Positions 54,720 through 64,000 of a stretch of DNA of 64,000 nucleotides are shown in pieces. The DNA is taken from positions 48,045 through 112,044 of the forward strand of contig CAZMSD010000007.1 in assembly GCA_964568855.1 (NCBI GenBank), in the 5' to 3' direction. The notes under the pieces are model-generated. The model was not told the DNA's origin. It saw only the letters and a program-made list of their open reading frames with translations, and did no database searches. Source of the stretch: CAZMSD01 sp964568855 (lineage in GTDB: Bacteria > CAIWAD01). The position numbers and the translations under genes are program-made. Numbering within the stretch: the stretch's first letter is position 1; each line of letters starts with the position of its first letter.

Positions 54720-55821
54720 GTCCCCTAGAGGCCGCAGGAGCCATGTGCTCTACGAACCGGACGCCTCCGGGGCCGAGGAGCACATCGAGGAGATCCGGTT
54801 GTGCATCGGCCCGCACCAGGCCCACGAGCGGATCGACCGCTACCTGGCCCGCCAGATCGGTTTTGTATCACGCACCTTCATCCAGCACATGATCGACCGC
54901 GGGATGGTCCACGCAGCCGGCCGCCCGGCGACCAAGCGCTCGCAGCGCGTCAACCCCGGGGAAGAGATCCTCGTCCGCGTCCCGCGCAAGCCCCGCCCGG
55001 TGGTCTGCGCCGAGGACCTGCCGCTGGACGTGATCCACGAGGACGAGGACCTGATGGTGATCGACAAGGCGGCGGGGATGGTGGTGCATCCCGCGCGAGG
55101 TAACATCAGCGGCACGCTGGTTAACGCGCTGATGCACTACCTGGACGAGTTGCCCGAGGAGGCGGCCGAGGACTTCCGGCCCGGGATCGTTCACCGGCTG
55201 GACAAGGACACCACCGGGTTGATGATCGTGGGCAAGAGCCCGGAGGCGATCCGGCTGCTCTCGGAGATGTTCTTCCGGCGCGAGGTCCAGCGGATCTACC
55301 GCGCGCTGGTCTGGACGGGCCTCAAGCGGCTGCAGGGAACCATCGACGCCGAGATCGGACGCGACCCGCGGGACCGCCGCAGGATGCAGGTGCTGCTGCC
55401 GGGGCGGGGCCGGCGAGCCGTGACACACTACAAGACCACGGCGCGCTTCGACTTCCTCTCGCTGCTGGAATTGAAACTGGAGACCGGCCGCACGCACCAG
55501 ATCCGGGTGCATATGGAGCACCTCGGGCATCCCGTCTTCGGCGATCCCGACTACGGCGGACGCAACGAGCAGCGGGCGGGTTACACGGGAGATCGCGTGC
55601 TGCGGGCCAGGCGCTACTTGGAGCTGCTTCCGCGGCAGGCGCTGCATTCCTGGCGCATGGGCTTCCGCCACCCGCGGACCGGCGAGCGGATGGAATTCGA
55701 GGCGCCGCTGCCCGGGGACCTGCAGGCGGTGCTGGACTGCGAGCAGGAACGCGGAGGTCGGCTGCCCGAACCCAGTTCCTGCTCGGTCTGGACCTGGCAC
55801 GGCGACGAGCGGACGAACTGA
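54709..55821 (+). CDS. rluD: RluA/RluD-family 23S rRNA pseudouridine synthase
   Basis: 370 aa from GTG 54709, overlapping the lspA stop by 11 bp. N-terminal S4 RNA-binding domain (QAHERIDRYLARQIGFVSRTFIQHMIDRG) then the catalytic domain: VIDKAAGMVVHPARG and GIVHRLDKDTTGLM with catalytic Asp165. LETGRTHQIRVHMEHLGHPVFGDPDYGG is canonical. lspA-rluD order is widespread. The exact uridines modified cannot be told from sequence. Confidence 0.92.
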   Translation: MTHRSPRGRRSHVLYEPDASGAEEHIEEIRLCIGPHQAHERIDRYLARQIGFVSRTFIQHMIDRGMVHAAGRPATKRSQRVNPGEEILVRVPRKPRPVVCAEDLPLDVIHEDEDLMVIDKAAGMVVHPARGNISGTLVNALMHYLDELPEEAAEDFRPGIVHRLDKDTTGLMIVGKSPEAIRLLSEMFFRREVQRIYRALVWTGLKRLQGTIDAEIGRDPRDRRRMQVLLPGRGRRAVTHYKTTARFDFLSLLELKLETGRTHQIRVHMEHLGHPVFGDPDYGGRNEQRAGYTGDRVLRARRYLELLPRQALHSWRMGFRHPRTGERMEFEAPLPGDLQAVLDCEQERGGRLPEPSSCSVWTWHGDERTN

Positions 55822-55861
55822 CCGGCGCGCCCGGATCGCGACCGCTCACTCACAAAAGGAA

Positions 55862-56638
55862 ATGTGCATGCAGAACGAACGCAACCTGGCCCTCTTCGTC
55901 GACTTCGACAACGTGGCCATCGGCCTGAAGACTTCCCGCAAAGGCAAGTTCGAGATCCGCCGGATCCTGGACCGCCTGCTGGAGAAGGGCCGCATCATCA
56001 CCAAGAAGGCCTACGCCGACTGGCATTACCACACGAGCTACAAGGCCGAAATGCACGCCCAGGCCTTCGAGCTGATCGACATCCCCAAGCGCAGCATGAC
56101 CGGGAAGAACAGCGCCGACATCCGCCTGGTGGTCGACGCCATGGACCTGTGTCACACCAACACGCACCTGGACACCTTCGTGATCGTCTCCGGCGACAGC
56201 GATTTCAGCCCGCTGGTGGGCAAGCTGCGCGAGAACAACAAGACGATCATCGGCATCGGCATGCGCGATTCGTCCTCGGCGCTGCTGGTGGACAACTGCG
56301 ACGAGTTCCTGTTCTACGAGGAGCTGGGCGTGGAGGAAGTCCGGGAGACGGGTGAGCTGGACAAGAGCCGGATTCCGAAGAAGAAGCTGCCGGCTCTGCG
56401 CCTGCTGGTTTCCACCACCAATGCGCTGATCCGCGAGGGTACGGACGTGCTCTACGCCTCGCTGATCAAGGACACCATCAAGCGCAAGAGCCCGTCCTTC
56501 AACGAGTCCGCCTATGGCTACGGCAACTTCGGCGAGCTGCTCGAGGACGCCCAGCAATACGGCGTGCTCGAGACCGCGCGCGACAAGACCCGTGGCGGGA
56601 CCTGGGTGGTGACCAAGCTGATGGGCTTCCGGAAGTAG
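55862..56638 (+). CDS. NYN-domain (LabA-like) protein with C-terminal LOTUS/OST-HTH domain
   Basis: 258 aa. NYN domain ~8-150: LALFVDFDNVAIGLK, NSADIRLVVDAMDL and FVIVSGDSDFSPLVGKLRENN, with the acidic residues of PIN-like nucleases. C-terminal ~175-255 resembles the LOTUS/OST-HTH RNA-binding fold (ALIREGTDVLYASLIKDTIKRKSPSFNESAYGY). Probably a structured-RNA-binding ribonuclease or regulator. AAAAGGAA precedes ATG 55862. Confidence 0.85.
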   Translation: MCMQNERNLALFVDFDNVAIGLKTSRKGKFEIRRILDRLLEKGRIITKKAYADWHYHTSYKAEMHAQAFELIDIPKRSMTGKNSADIRLVVDAMDLCHTNTHLDTFVIVSGDSDFSPLVGKLRENNKTIIGIGMRDSSSALLVDNCDEFLFYEELGVEEVRETGELDKSRIPKKKLPALRLLVSTTNALIREGTDVLYASLIKDTIKRKSPSFNESAYGYGNFGELLEDAQQYGVLETARDKTRGGTWVVTKLMGFRK

Positions 56639-56642
56639 GCGA

Positions 56643-58133
56643 TCAGCCCCCCAGCCTGAAGACCGTCTCAACGGCGAAGGTGCGGTTCTGCTCGGCGTCT
56701 CCGCGGATCTCGCCGTCGCCGTTGGCGTCCACGTAGGTGGTGCGCCAGTGCAGGCGCAGGTCCACGCCGGGCGAGATCTCGTAGCCCAGCTTGTAGCCGT
56801 GCACGGTGGATTCGGTCTTCAGCTTGAAGAGGGACTCGACGCCGATCTGGCGGTAGTAGACGCTCAGCTCGCTGAGCTTGGGAATCCTGGCCAGGTTCAG
56901 GCCCGCGCTGCCCCAGAGCGAGTTCCAGTCCTCGCCGCCGCCCGTCGGCTTCATCGTATTGTAGGCCGCGTAGACCTTGAGAATGTTGAAGATGTTCATC
57001 CGGGCGTCGGCGAACCAGCCGTTCATGGCCGGAGCCCCTTCCAGCAGAGATTTCTTGGTCAGCAACAGGCCGCCACCCAGCCCGTCGTCCAGGAAGAACA
57101 CGCGCTCCAGGTCGTAGCTGCTGTCGAAGAACTCGCCGATGAACTCCTCGCCCCACACGCGGTACTCGGCCCCCATGGTCAGCCAGTTGAAGGGACGGTA
57201 GACCAGGCCCGGCGCGTAGCCCGAACCGTAGCTGTTGAACATGGCCCACTGCAGGTAGATATCCAGCTTGGGGAGCAGCTCGTAGCTGATGTCGAAGCTG
57301 TAGGCCTGGATACTCTCCTGCGCGTCCGAGTAATCGGCCGGTCCGCCCGCCAGCCAGTCGTCCCCGGGATAGCTGGGCGACTCGCGCAGCCGCTCCCACA
57401 GCCCGGGATCCATGCCGTCCTGGAGATCATCCCAGAGCTGCCACTCGGTGTGGTCGGAGTGGTCCGGGAAGCGGTCCAGCTCGTCGGGCACGCCGTCGTC
57501 GTCGGCGTCGCGCATGCCGGCGTAGAGGTTGCCGTCGTAGACCAGACCGGCCCCCAGGCGCAGCTTCCCCAGCACGGGATAGCTGCCCCGCAGACCCAGC
57601 AGGCCGGGTTCGTCGATCTCGCGAAAATTGGCCAGGAAACCCTCGATCTGCGGCCGGCCGATGCGCAGGTCGAACTCGGCGCCCACGCGACGCACGGAGG
57701 GGTACTCGATGCTGTTGGCGTAGTTGCGCACCAGGATGCCGTAGCCCAGGCTCACGTTGTCCAGGGCGCCGGCCTTGACGTAGACCGGGTCGCCGCGGTG
57801 TCCCCAGCGGACGTAGTAGATCTTGTCGATGATGTCCCGGGGCTCGTCCCAGTCCTGGGAGCGGACGTTGCCCTCCTCGTCGAAGTAGAGGGTCAGGTCC
57901 AGGGCCAGGCCCAGCTTCCCGATGGGGATCTCCGGGCGCAGCGAGATCTGGGTCCAGGTCTGCCCGTCCATGGTCACGGCGCCCACGCCCATGGCGGCGC
58001 TGAAACCGGCCGCGGCGGCCTGGGATGCTCCTGCGTCGCCGGCCTCCTGGGCCGGTAGTGTGCGGAAAACTCCCGCAAGCAGCATTACCGCCAGCGCCGG
58101 TCGTAGATGTGTCACACTTTGAAGATCCATCAT
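56643..58133 (-). CDS. Predicted outer-membrane beta-barrel protein
   Basis: About 496 aa from the ATG at 58133 (GGAG upstream). Signal peptide ALAVMLLAGVFRTLPAQ. The rest is strand-rich with alternating patterns (IDKIYYVRWGHRGDPVYVKAG, RLGAGLVYDGNLYAG, KLDIYLQWAMFNSYG). It ends VETVFRLGG, a plausible barrel-closing strand. A DADDDGVPDELDRFPDH insert looks like a calcium-binding thrombospondin-type-3 loop. No transporter family recognised. Convergent with the NYN gene. Confidence 0.75.
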   Translation of the reverse strand: MMDLQSVTHLRPALAVMLLAGVFRTLPAQEAGDAGASQAAAAGFSAAMGVGAVTMDGQTWTQISLRPEIPIGKLGLALDLTLYFDEEGNVRSQDWDEPRDIIDKIYYVRWGHRGDPVYVKAGALDNVSLGYGILVRNYANSIEYPSVRRVGAEFDLRIGRPQIEGFLANFREIDEPGLLGLRGSYPVLGKLRLGAGLVYDGNLYAGMRDADDDGVPDELDRFPDHSDHTEWQLWDDLQDGMDPGLWERLRESPSYPGDDWLAGGPADYSDAQESIQAYSFDISYELLPKLDIYLQWAMFNSYGSGYAPGLVYRPFNWLTMGAEYRVWGEEFIGEFFDSSYDLERVFFLDDGLGGGLLLTKKSLLEGAPAMNGWFADARMNIFNILKVYAAYNTMKPTGGGEDWNSLWGSAGLNLARIPKLSELSVYYRQIGVESLFKLKTESTVHGYKLGYEISPGVDLRLHWRTTYVDANGDGEIRGDAEQNRTFAVETVFRLGG

Positions 58134-58328
58134 CGGTCCACTCCGGAATGTGTGTGCCTGTATCACTTCGGGGTAAAGTGGGACTTCCGGCGAGAAAATG
58201 AAAACGACGCGGATGTCGTCCGGATGTCTTTCGCCCTGCCGTTCCGACGACGGGCTAAAGGCGGCATTCCTTTTTGGTCATGCTATCTTCGAATGGCAGC
58301 AGATCATGAACAAGCCCCCGGGAGCACA

Positions 58329-59020
58329 ATGAACTACACACCCCTTATACGCACCACCGCGCTTCTACTACTGGCAACATCCCTCACCGCCGAGGAAACG
58401 CCAAGTATCAGCCAGCCGCCGGTGACCAGGCGCTGCAGTTCCTGATCGCCTCCGATTTCCGGCTGGACGAGTACGACGGCGCGACGATTTCCTACAAGCG
58501 CCTGCTGAGTGATGATCGGGCGCTGCAGATCGGATTGAGCCTGACTGGTAGCGTCTCCGAGGATGATCATAGGCGTGTCTACCCTGAAGTCGATACGCTG
58601 GACAGTTCCTCCTCCCGCGACACCTGGTATCACGGACTGGATTTCTCGATCCTGCTGCTGAGGCTGCTTCCCGGCAAGCGCTCGTGGTTCTTCTACGGCC
58701 TGGGACCCGTGCTGGAATACTCGAACAGCAGCCACGACGACCGGGACAGCGATCGGGGTGTTCTGCGAAGCGAGGTTCTGAACTCTTCCTCAACGGACTG
58801 GGGCATAGGCCTTCGTGCTCTTGCGGGAGTGGAATGGGCCTTCAACGAGTTCATCACGCTGCACGCGGAGTACAGGTCATCCCTGACCTACCGGTGGGAT
58901 GACAACGAGTACACGCGCAGGGGCAGCGACCCGGAGACGCATTATTCCTCGGATTCAAAGTCCCGCTCATACCGCCTGCAGGCCGAAGGTGTCCGCTTCG
59001 GCCTCTCGTTGTTTTTCTGA
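58329..59020 (+). pseudogene. Small secreted beta-barrel-like protein, frameshifted
   Basis: A signal peptide (MNYTPLIRTTALLLLATSLTA) starts at ATG 58329. Its frame stops at 58445. The adjoining frame continues smoothly from about 58400 (NAKYQPAAGDQALQFLIASDF) to TGA 59020, ending in a barrel-like QAEGVRFGLSLFF. One extra G near 58399-58401 (ACGCC to ACGGCC) would join EET to AKYQ. Restored length would be ~230 aa. Either a sequencing/assembly error or a recent inactivation. No function recognised beyond envelope location. Confidence 0.7.
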
Positions 59021-59038
59021 TGGATTAGGGAAGGAATT

Positions 59039-59338
59039 CTAGAAGTTGATTTCCCACAGCCGGGACATGAGCTTCTCGCCCACCTCCTCGGCCACATCGC
59101 CCCGGAAGTAGTGCCCGGCGTCCACCTTGGCGAAGATCTCCACCAGGCGGCTGTCCTTCTCAGTGTCCAGCAGGGGAGACTGCTTGTTCCGGGGATTCGT
59201 GGGAATCGCCACCAGGTGCCGCAGATCGTCCCGTTCTTTGCGGACGGCGGTCAGACGCTTTTCGAAAGTACGCTTGTGGATCTTGAAGCGGCGCAGGTTC
59301 TGGTGCACCATGTCCTGGGCAGTGTCGCGGCGGATCAT
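59039..59338 (-). CDS. Small hypothetical protein under a sigma-54-type promoter
   Basis: 99 aa from the ATG at 59338, preceded by GGAGGAAAAA. Basic helical N-terminal half (RRFKIHKRTFEKRLTAVRKERDDLRHLV) and a C-terminal half (EIFAKVDAGHYFRGDVAEEVGEKLMSRLW). No signal or membrane segment; no known family recognised. The strong ribosome site and well-placed sigma-54-type promoter support a real gene. Confidence 0.68.
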   Translation of the reverse strand: MIRRDTAQDMVHQNLRRFKIHKRTFEKRLTAVRKERDDLRHLVAIPTNPRNKQSPLLDTEKDSRLVEIFAKVDAGHYFRGDVAEEVGEKLMSRLWEINF

Positions 59339-59371
59339 TTTTCCTCCTGCTGCTTGAGCGAAGCACAGGAT

Positions 59372-59388
59372 GCGCAAAGGACAGGCCA
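59372..59388 (-). promoter_or_regulatory. Sigma-54 (-24/-12) promoter for the small hypothetical gene
   Basis: The minus strand reads TGGCCTGTCCTTTGCGC, with 10 bp between GG and GC and the TTTGC element intact. Start near 59362, ~24 nt before the ATG. Confidence 0.6.
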
Positions 59389-59784
59389 GAAAAGCCGAAC
59401 TTCAGAAGTTCCGAAGCGGAATACAGCGGAAATCATTGATAGTCAAAGGTATGCCAAGTAGTGCCTGGTGGTGTTGGCAGGAGACCAGGCCGGACCGGGC
59501 AGAGCTCTCGTCTGACAGGTGCCACCTTTGCGTAGCACCTGGCCTGCTTTATTTCAGGCAGGTACTTGAAAATATTAGCATTGCATTGATTGCCCATTCA
59601 ATTTATACAACTCGCAAGGTCGTGTGCTAGGTAATACTGAACAATTGTGAGCTCGACAGACTCCCGGACACCCGGGTAGCCGGATCATCCGGATAACCGG
59701 GCGCCCAAAGCTGGAAGAGCCGCGGAACTTGTCATTTCAAGGCGGTCCAGATACCTTGCTGAAAGCGCTCCCATTGCCGGAACA

Positions 59785-59953
59785 CTAGGAGTCTGTCGGG
59801 CTTGGAGCTTGTGATGGTATGCGCTGCCACACGGAGCACGTTTTTTCGCCCGTTTTGCAGGCTGTAGTGGTGACTACCGCCAAGAAGCGGGCGGAAAAAG
59901 GGGCCCGTGTGGTAGATGCAGACCGCAATGGGCCAAGTCCGACAGACTCCTAG
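59785..59953. mobile_element. MITE-like palindromic element, 169 bp
   Basis: Terminal inverted repeats CTAGGAGTCTGTCGG (59785-59799) and CCGACAGACTCCTAG (59939-59953) match over 15 bp. After one mismatch they match for five more (CTTGG/CCAAG). Inside, a second imperfect inverted repeat pairs CCACACGG...CGCCCG with CGGGCGG...CGTGTGG. No coding capacity. This is the form of a non-autonomous transposable element whose transposase is elsewhere. Confidence 0.78.
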
Positions 59954-60003
59954 GGCCGGCAGGCTCCGGATCCCGGCTGTGACACTACCTTGCTGGAAGG
60001 ATA

Positions 60004-60906
60004 ATGGCGGAGAAATTCGTCGACTTCTACAGACTGCTGGGCCTGGAACCCTTCGCCCACCTGGACGAGGTGAAGGCAGCCTGGCGCAGGCTGGCCAAGC
60101 GCCACCATCCCGACCGCAATCCCGGCGATGCCGATTCCGCCCGACGCTTCAATAAGTACAGTTCGGCCTACCGGACCCTCAGCGATCCTCGGCTCAGGGG
60201 GCTCTACGACGAAGTGTACGCGCGACGCATGCGGCGCGGCCGCGACACGAGTCGCGATCCATTTCAGCGCCGGGCGGGCCGTGAGAGCGGGAAGTCCGGC
60301 GGCCGCGATGCGGAAACCGGCACGACGGGCGTGGGTTCCCGGAGAGATTCAAGGTCCCGCAAGGACGCGGGGGCGCGGCGCGAGGTGCCCCGGGTCGGGC
60401 GCAGCGTGCACCGGCGCATCAAGCTGCCGCTGAAGCGCTTTCAATCGGGCGGTCTCCTGCGGCTGAACCTGGACCACCTCGATTCGCCCGTGGAAGTCAG
60501 GCTGCCCGAGCGCGTGCTGCCCGACGAAGTCCTGGTGCTGCCCGGCCTGGGCATACCGGGCTCCGGCGGCGGAGCGCCGGGCCGGCTGATCCTGGAGCTC
60601 CGGCCGGACCTGCCCGAGGGCTGCGAACTGAAGGGTTCGGACCTGCTGGTTCGCCGGCCCGTGGACGCCATCCGCGCGGGTACGGGCTGCCGGTTGTCCG
60701 TGACACATCCGGACGGACGTCTGCTCGAGATCCGCGTGCCGCCGGGATCGGGCGTCGATACGCGGATCCGGCTGCGGGGGCAGGGCCTCCCGGCACGCCG
60801 GGGCATGGGCGACCTGGTCTGCCGGCTGGATATCGTCGTGCCGCCCATCCTGGATTCCAGGGCCCGGCGCCTGGCGGAGCGTCTGCTCAGAGCCCTGGGA
60901 ATCTGA
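60004..60906 (+). CDS. J-domain co-chaperone (CbpA/DnaJ-like, no zinc domain)
   Basis: 300 aa. J-domain with HPD at 35-37 (LAKRHHPDRNPGD). A basic Arg/Ser-rich linker (~75-135) replaces the usual Gly/Phe region. The DnaJ C-terminal substrate-binding domain follows (VLVLPGLGIPGSGGGAPGRLILEL, VTHPDGRLLEIRVPPG, RIRLRGQGLPARRGMGDLVCRLDIVVP). No zinc-finger cysteines. It stimulates DnaK ATPase; no dnaK in the window. GGAAGGA precedes the ATG. Confidence 0.9.
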   Translation: MAEKFVDFYRLLGLEPFAHLDEVKAAWRRLAKRHHPDRNPGDADSARRFNKYSSAYRTLSDPRLRGLYDEVYARRMRRGRDTSRDPFQRRAGRESGKSGGRDAETGTTGVGSRRDSRSRKDAGARREVPRVGRSVHRRIKLPLKRFQSGGLLRLNLDHLDSPVEVRLPERVLPDEVLVLPGLGIPGSGGGAPGRLILELRPDLPEGCELKGSDLLVRRPVDAIRAGTGCRLSVTHPDGRLLEIRVPPGSGVDTRIRLRGQGLPARRGMGDLVCRLDIVVPPILDSRARRLAERLLRALGI

Positions 60907-60962
60907 GCGGCGGACCCCCGTCGTCCCGGGCGCTCAGGGGCTGAAGGTGGAGCGGGGCGGAT

Positions 60963-61247
60963 TCAGGTAAAGAGCTTGCCGGAAAGAGGGAAACGCAGGA
61001 CCACCCACAGGTAGTTCAGGTGGTAGAGCGGCCAGACCGCGTTGTAGGCCAGGATCTCCGCCAGCACGCCCAGGCGGTGGCTGCCGGTGCGCAGCTCGAC
61101 CCATTCGTGCAGCACGAGACCCGGGACCATCCACGCGGGAAACAGGTCCGCCACGTAGACCAGGTCCACGGGCGAGCCGCCCGCTTCGGCCGGAATGCCG
61201 TAGCAGTGGAAGCGGAACGGGTTCCACGAAAAGATCTGGACCACCAT
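60963..61247 (-). CDS. Small hypothetical membrane-associated protein
   Basis: 94 aa with high-GC third positions like its neighbours. Hydrophobic and aromatic-rich (LVYVADLFPAWMVPGLVLHEW, AYNAVWPLYHLNYLWVVLRF). No clear Shine-Dalgarno. No family recognised. It faces the J-domain gene and is divergent from the sigma-54 activator. Confidence 0.55.
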   Translation of the reverse strand: MVVQIFSWNPFRFHCYGIPAEAGGSPVDLVYVADLFPAWMVPGLVLHEWVELRTGSHRLGVLAEILAYNAVWPLYHLNYLWVVLRFPLSGKLFT

Positions 61248-61339
61248 GCAAAATGTATCGGGTTGCGCCGCGGGCGGATTTACGCACTGCCGGGACGCCA
61301 GCTGAAACCTGGGCGGCGGCGCGTTGGACGCAATCCTGA

Positions 61340-61368
61340 TTGCGCGGACCCGCGCAGCTGGCTACATT
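61340..61368 (+). promoter_or_regulatory. Candidate sigma-70 promoter of the sigma-54 activator gene (leaderless)
   Basis: TTGCGC (61340-61345), 17-bp spacer, TACATT (61363-61368). The predicted start falls at about 61375, two bases before the ATG, and there is no Shine-Dalgarno, so a leaderless mRNA is likely. Confidence 0.5.
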
Positions 61369-61376
61369 AACCTGAT

Positions 61377-62804
<1,428 letters not shown>

Positions 62805-62849
62805 TCCCTCCGCCCTTCGCCCCCATCACCGACGAATTTCCGGCCCTGC

Positions 62850-62878
62850 TTGATTGAGCGGTTTCATTGGTCGATAGA
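62850..62878 (+). promoter_or_regulatory. Candidate sigma-70 promoter for the receiver-domain protein
   Basis: TTGATT (62850-62855), 17-bp spacer, GATAGA (62873-62878), about 60 nt before the likely ATG. Confidence 0.4.
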
Positions 62879-62944
62879 GTAGCTGGACTACGGCACTTCA
62901 GCCGGAAAATGGGACCGCAGAGCCAAGAGGTTGCACGACGCCCG

Positions 62945-64000
62945 ATGCAGGATTTTCTCGTCTACATCGTCAGCGAGGATCAGAGCTGGACCGAGCAGCT
63001 GCAGAAAGGTCTGGCCAAGGAGGACATCACCAACCTCAAGGCCTGTACCGGCGGGATGGCCATGCTGGCCGCCTTCAAGGAGCACCTGCCGGACGCTGCG
63101 GTGATCGACCTGCGCGGCGGATCCGACGAACTGCTCACCGCGGTTTCCGTCCTCTCGGCCCTGCTCGACAAGCTGGCCTCTCCGGGGATGCTCTACGTCG
63201 GCCGGGCGGATCCCGCCACGCAGGAAGCCGTGAACAAGGAGCGCGAGTACCTCAACGGCCTGCAGGGCGGCGCTTACCTGAACCGCGACACGGACCAGGA
63301 ATCCGTAGTACGGAAGATCCGCGAATTCCGCGAGGAGCGGCGACGCACGAGGGAGCAGGGCGGACGGAACGCCGGGTCCGCGGGCGCCCGGGGAGAGCGC
63401 CGGATCAGTGAGGGAGACGGCAGTTCCCTCCAGGTCTTCAGCCTCTTCGGCGAGGAAGAAACCATCGGCTGGGTGAGCGAGATCCTGGCCCAGGTGGAGG
63501 TGGAGCTGCGGCAGATGGACCCCCTCAGCATCCGCCGGGGCAAGGCCAAGACCCTGGACAGCCTGGTGGTGGACAGCTCCGGCTTCGTCAAGTATGCCGC
63601 GGAACTCCGCAAGCTCCAGGAGTACCGGCCGGGAGTCCGCCTGCTCTACCTGCCCGAACCCGACCAGGAGTCGCTGAGCAGGCTGCCCAACGGCGTGACC
63701 TCGCTGATCTTCTGGCCGGACGACCGAAGCAACACCCGGGGTCTGGCGCAGCTGATCCGGCAGATGGTGGGCAATTCCGGCCAGCGCTCGGTCAACGGCG
63801 TCGAGTACTCTTCATCCGCGGCGATGGTGGTGGAGGACGAGGAGAACATCCGGGACATCACCGCCCGTTACCTGATCCTGCAGGGCTACGAGGTCTTCCA
63901 GGCCCGTGACGGCAGCGAGGCGCTGCAGGTACTCGAGCAGCGGAACGAGTCAATCCCAAAGTCAGTTGAAATTCAGAGTGGCCCCCATTGTATCACGCCA
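62945..64000 (+). CDS. Receiver-domain protein, 3' partial and apparently interrupted
   Basis: Open to the window end (352 codons). ATG 62945 or an in-frame ATG at 62909. The first ~110 residues resemble a degenerate receiver fold (FLVYIVSEDQSW...AAVIDLRGGSDELL). A second region ~155-285 has receiver-like strands (TLDSLVVDSSG, VRLLYLPEPDQESL). A true receiver begins at ~294 (AMVVEDEENIRDITARYL, ARDGSEALQVLEQRN). The sequence then becomes PKSVEIQSGPHC and the expected phosphoacceptor segment is missing. Base composition drops at the same point, suggesting an insertion near 63945 or a contig edge. Confidence 0.75.
   Translation, partial: MQDFLVYIVSEDQSWTEQLQKGLAKEDITNLKACTGGMAMLAAFKEHLPDAAVIDLRGGSDELLTAVSVLSALLDKLASPGMLYVGRADPATQEAVNKEREYLNGLQGGAYLNRDTDQESVVRKIREFREERRRTREQGGRNAGSAGARGERRISEGDGSSLQVFSLFGEEETIGWVSEILAQVEVELRQMDPLSIRRGKAKTLDSLVVDSSGFVKYAAELRKLQEYRPGVRLLYLPEPDQESLSRLPNGVTSLIFWPDDRSNTRGLAQLIRQMVGNSGQRSVNGVEYSSSAAMVVEDEENIRDITARYLILQGYEVFQARDGSEALQVLEQRNESIPKSVEIQSGPHCITP

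Larger units (their letters stand above)
59339..60003. other. 665-bp accessory spacer with MITE-like element
   Basis: Lower GC than its surroundings. It holds a minus-strand sigma-54-type promoter (59372-59388), a copy of CGACAGACTCCCGG at 59654-59667 followed by nested small hairpins (CCGGATCATCCGG), and the 169-bp inverted-repeat element. An 86-codon plus-strand open frame (59370-59630) has no ribosome site or recognisable content and is left out. Confidence 0.6.

Noticed and set aside
59370..59630. 86-codon plus-strand frame in the accessory spacer
   Set aside because: No ribosome site or recognisable domain; overlaps the sigma-54-type promoter of the opposite gene.

Overview
The window is high-GC DNA (about two thirds G+C by eye) from a Gram-negative bacterium. 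Five large secreted proteins end in an NPFNP...VYNLLGQ...ASGxY FlgD-like / Por-type C-terminal tail. Secreted S8, M14, C25 and M6 peptidases, a TonB-ExbBD system and a predicted outer-membrane barrel sit beside them. That combination is typical of the FCB superphylum and of its uncultured candidate phyla (Krumholzibacteriota, Eisenbacteria, Latescibacterota, KSB1, Zixibacteria). No rRNA or marker phylogeny is available here, so the phylum is an inference. No tRNA, rRNA or CRISPR was seen.

Layout. 1-1.1 kb: 3' end of a secreted beta-helix protein. 1.3-4 kb: dprA and a CtpA protease. 4.2-6.4 kb: exbB-exbD-exbD-tonB. 7-10.3 kb: secreted subtilisin. 10.4-16.7 kb: a split complex I operon, nuoABCDGHI, lacking E, F and J-N. 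16.7-23.3 kb: amidase, folC, pyrF, a PilZ protein, pyrE, an MBL hydrolase and a cyclophilin lipoprotein. 23.4-31.4 kb: M14 and C25 secreted peptidases and a TPR lipoprotein. 31.6-33.8 kb: nfeD and an SPFH protein, interrupted by a 100-N assembly gap. 33.9-44.6 kb: more secreted or lipidated proteins on both strands. 44.7-48.1 kb (minus): ilvE, an M32 carboxypeptidase and a membrane protein. 48.2-56.6 kb: yggS, yggT, divIVA, punA, ileS, a DksA-type protein, lspA, rluD and a NYN-LOTUS protein. 56.6-61.2 kb: a predicted barrel protein, a frameshifted small envelope protein, a small ORF, a MITE-like element, a J-domain protein and a small membrane protein. 61.4-64 kb: an NtrC-type sigma-54 activator and a receiver protein that appears interrupted at the window edge.

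Two layers are not explained by gene content. First, a degenerate 9-bp palindrome, YGTRWYACR (typical form TGTATCACG), occurs at least 50 times by eye where base composition alone predicts about 4. It is found inside genes in all three reading frames and is denser in spacers, which implies selection or conversion at DNA level. It resembles, in style only, HIP1 or DNA-uptake signals; I know of no description of it. Second, at least five good sigma-54 (-24/-12) promoter matches precede secreted peptidases and other envelope genes, in the same window as a sigma-54 activator gene. This suggests an extracellular proteolysis regulon: sigma-54 transcription, Sec export and a shared C-terminal tail, perhaps feeding peptides to TonB-dependent uptake.
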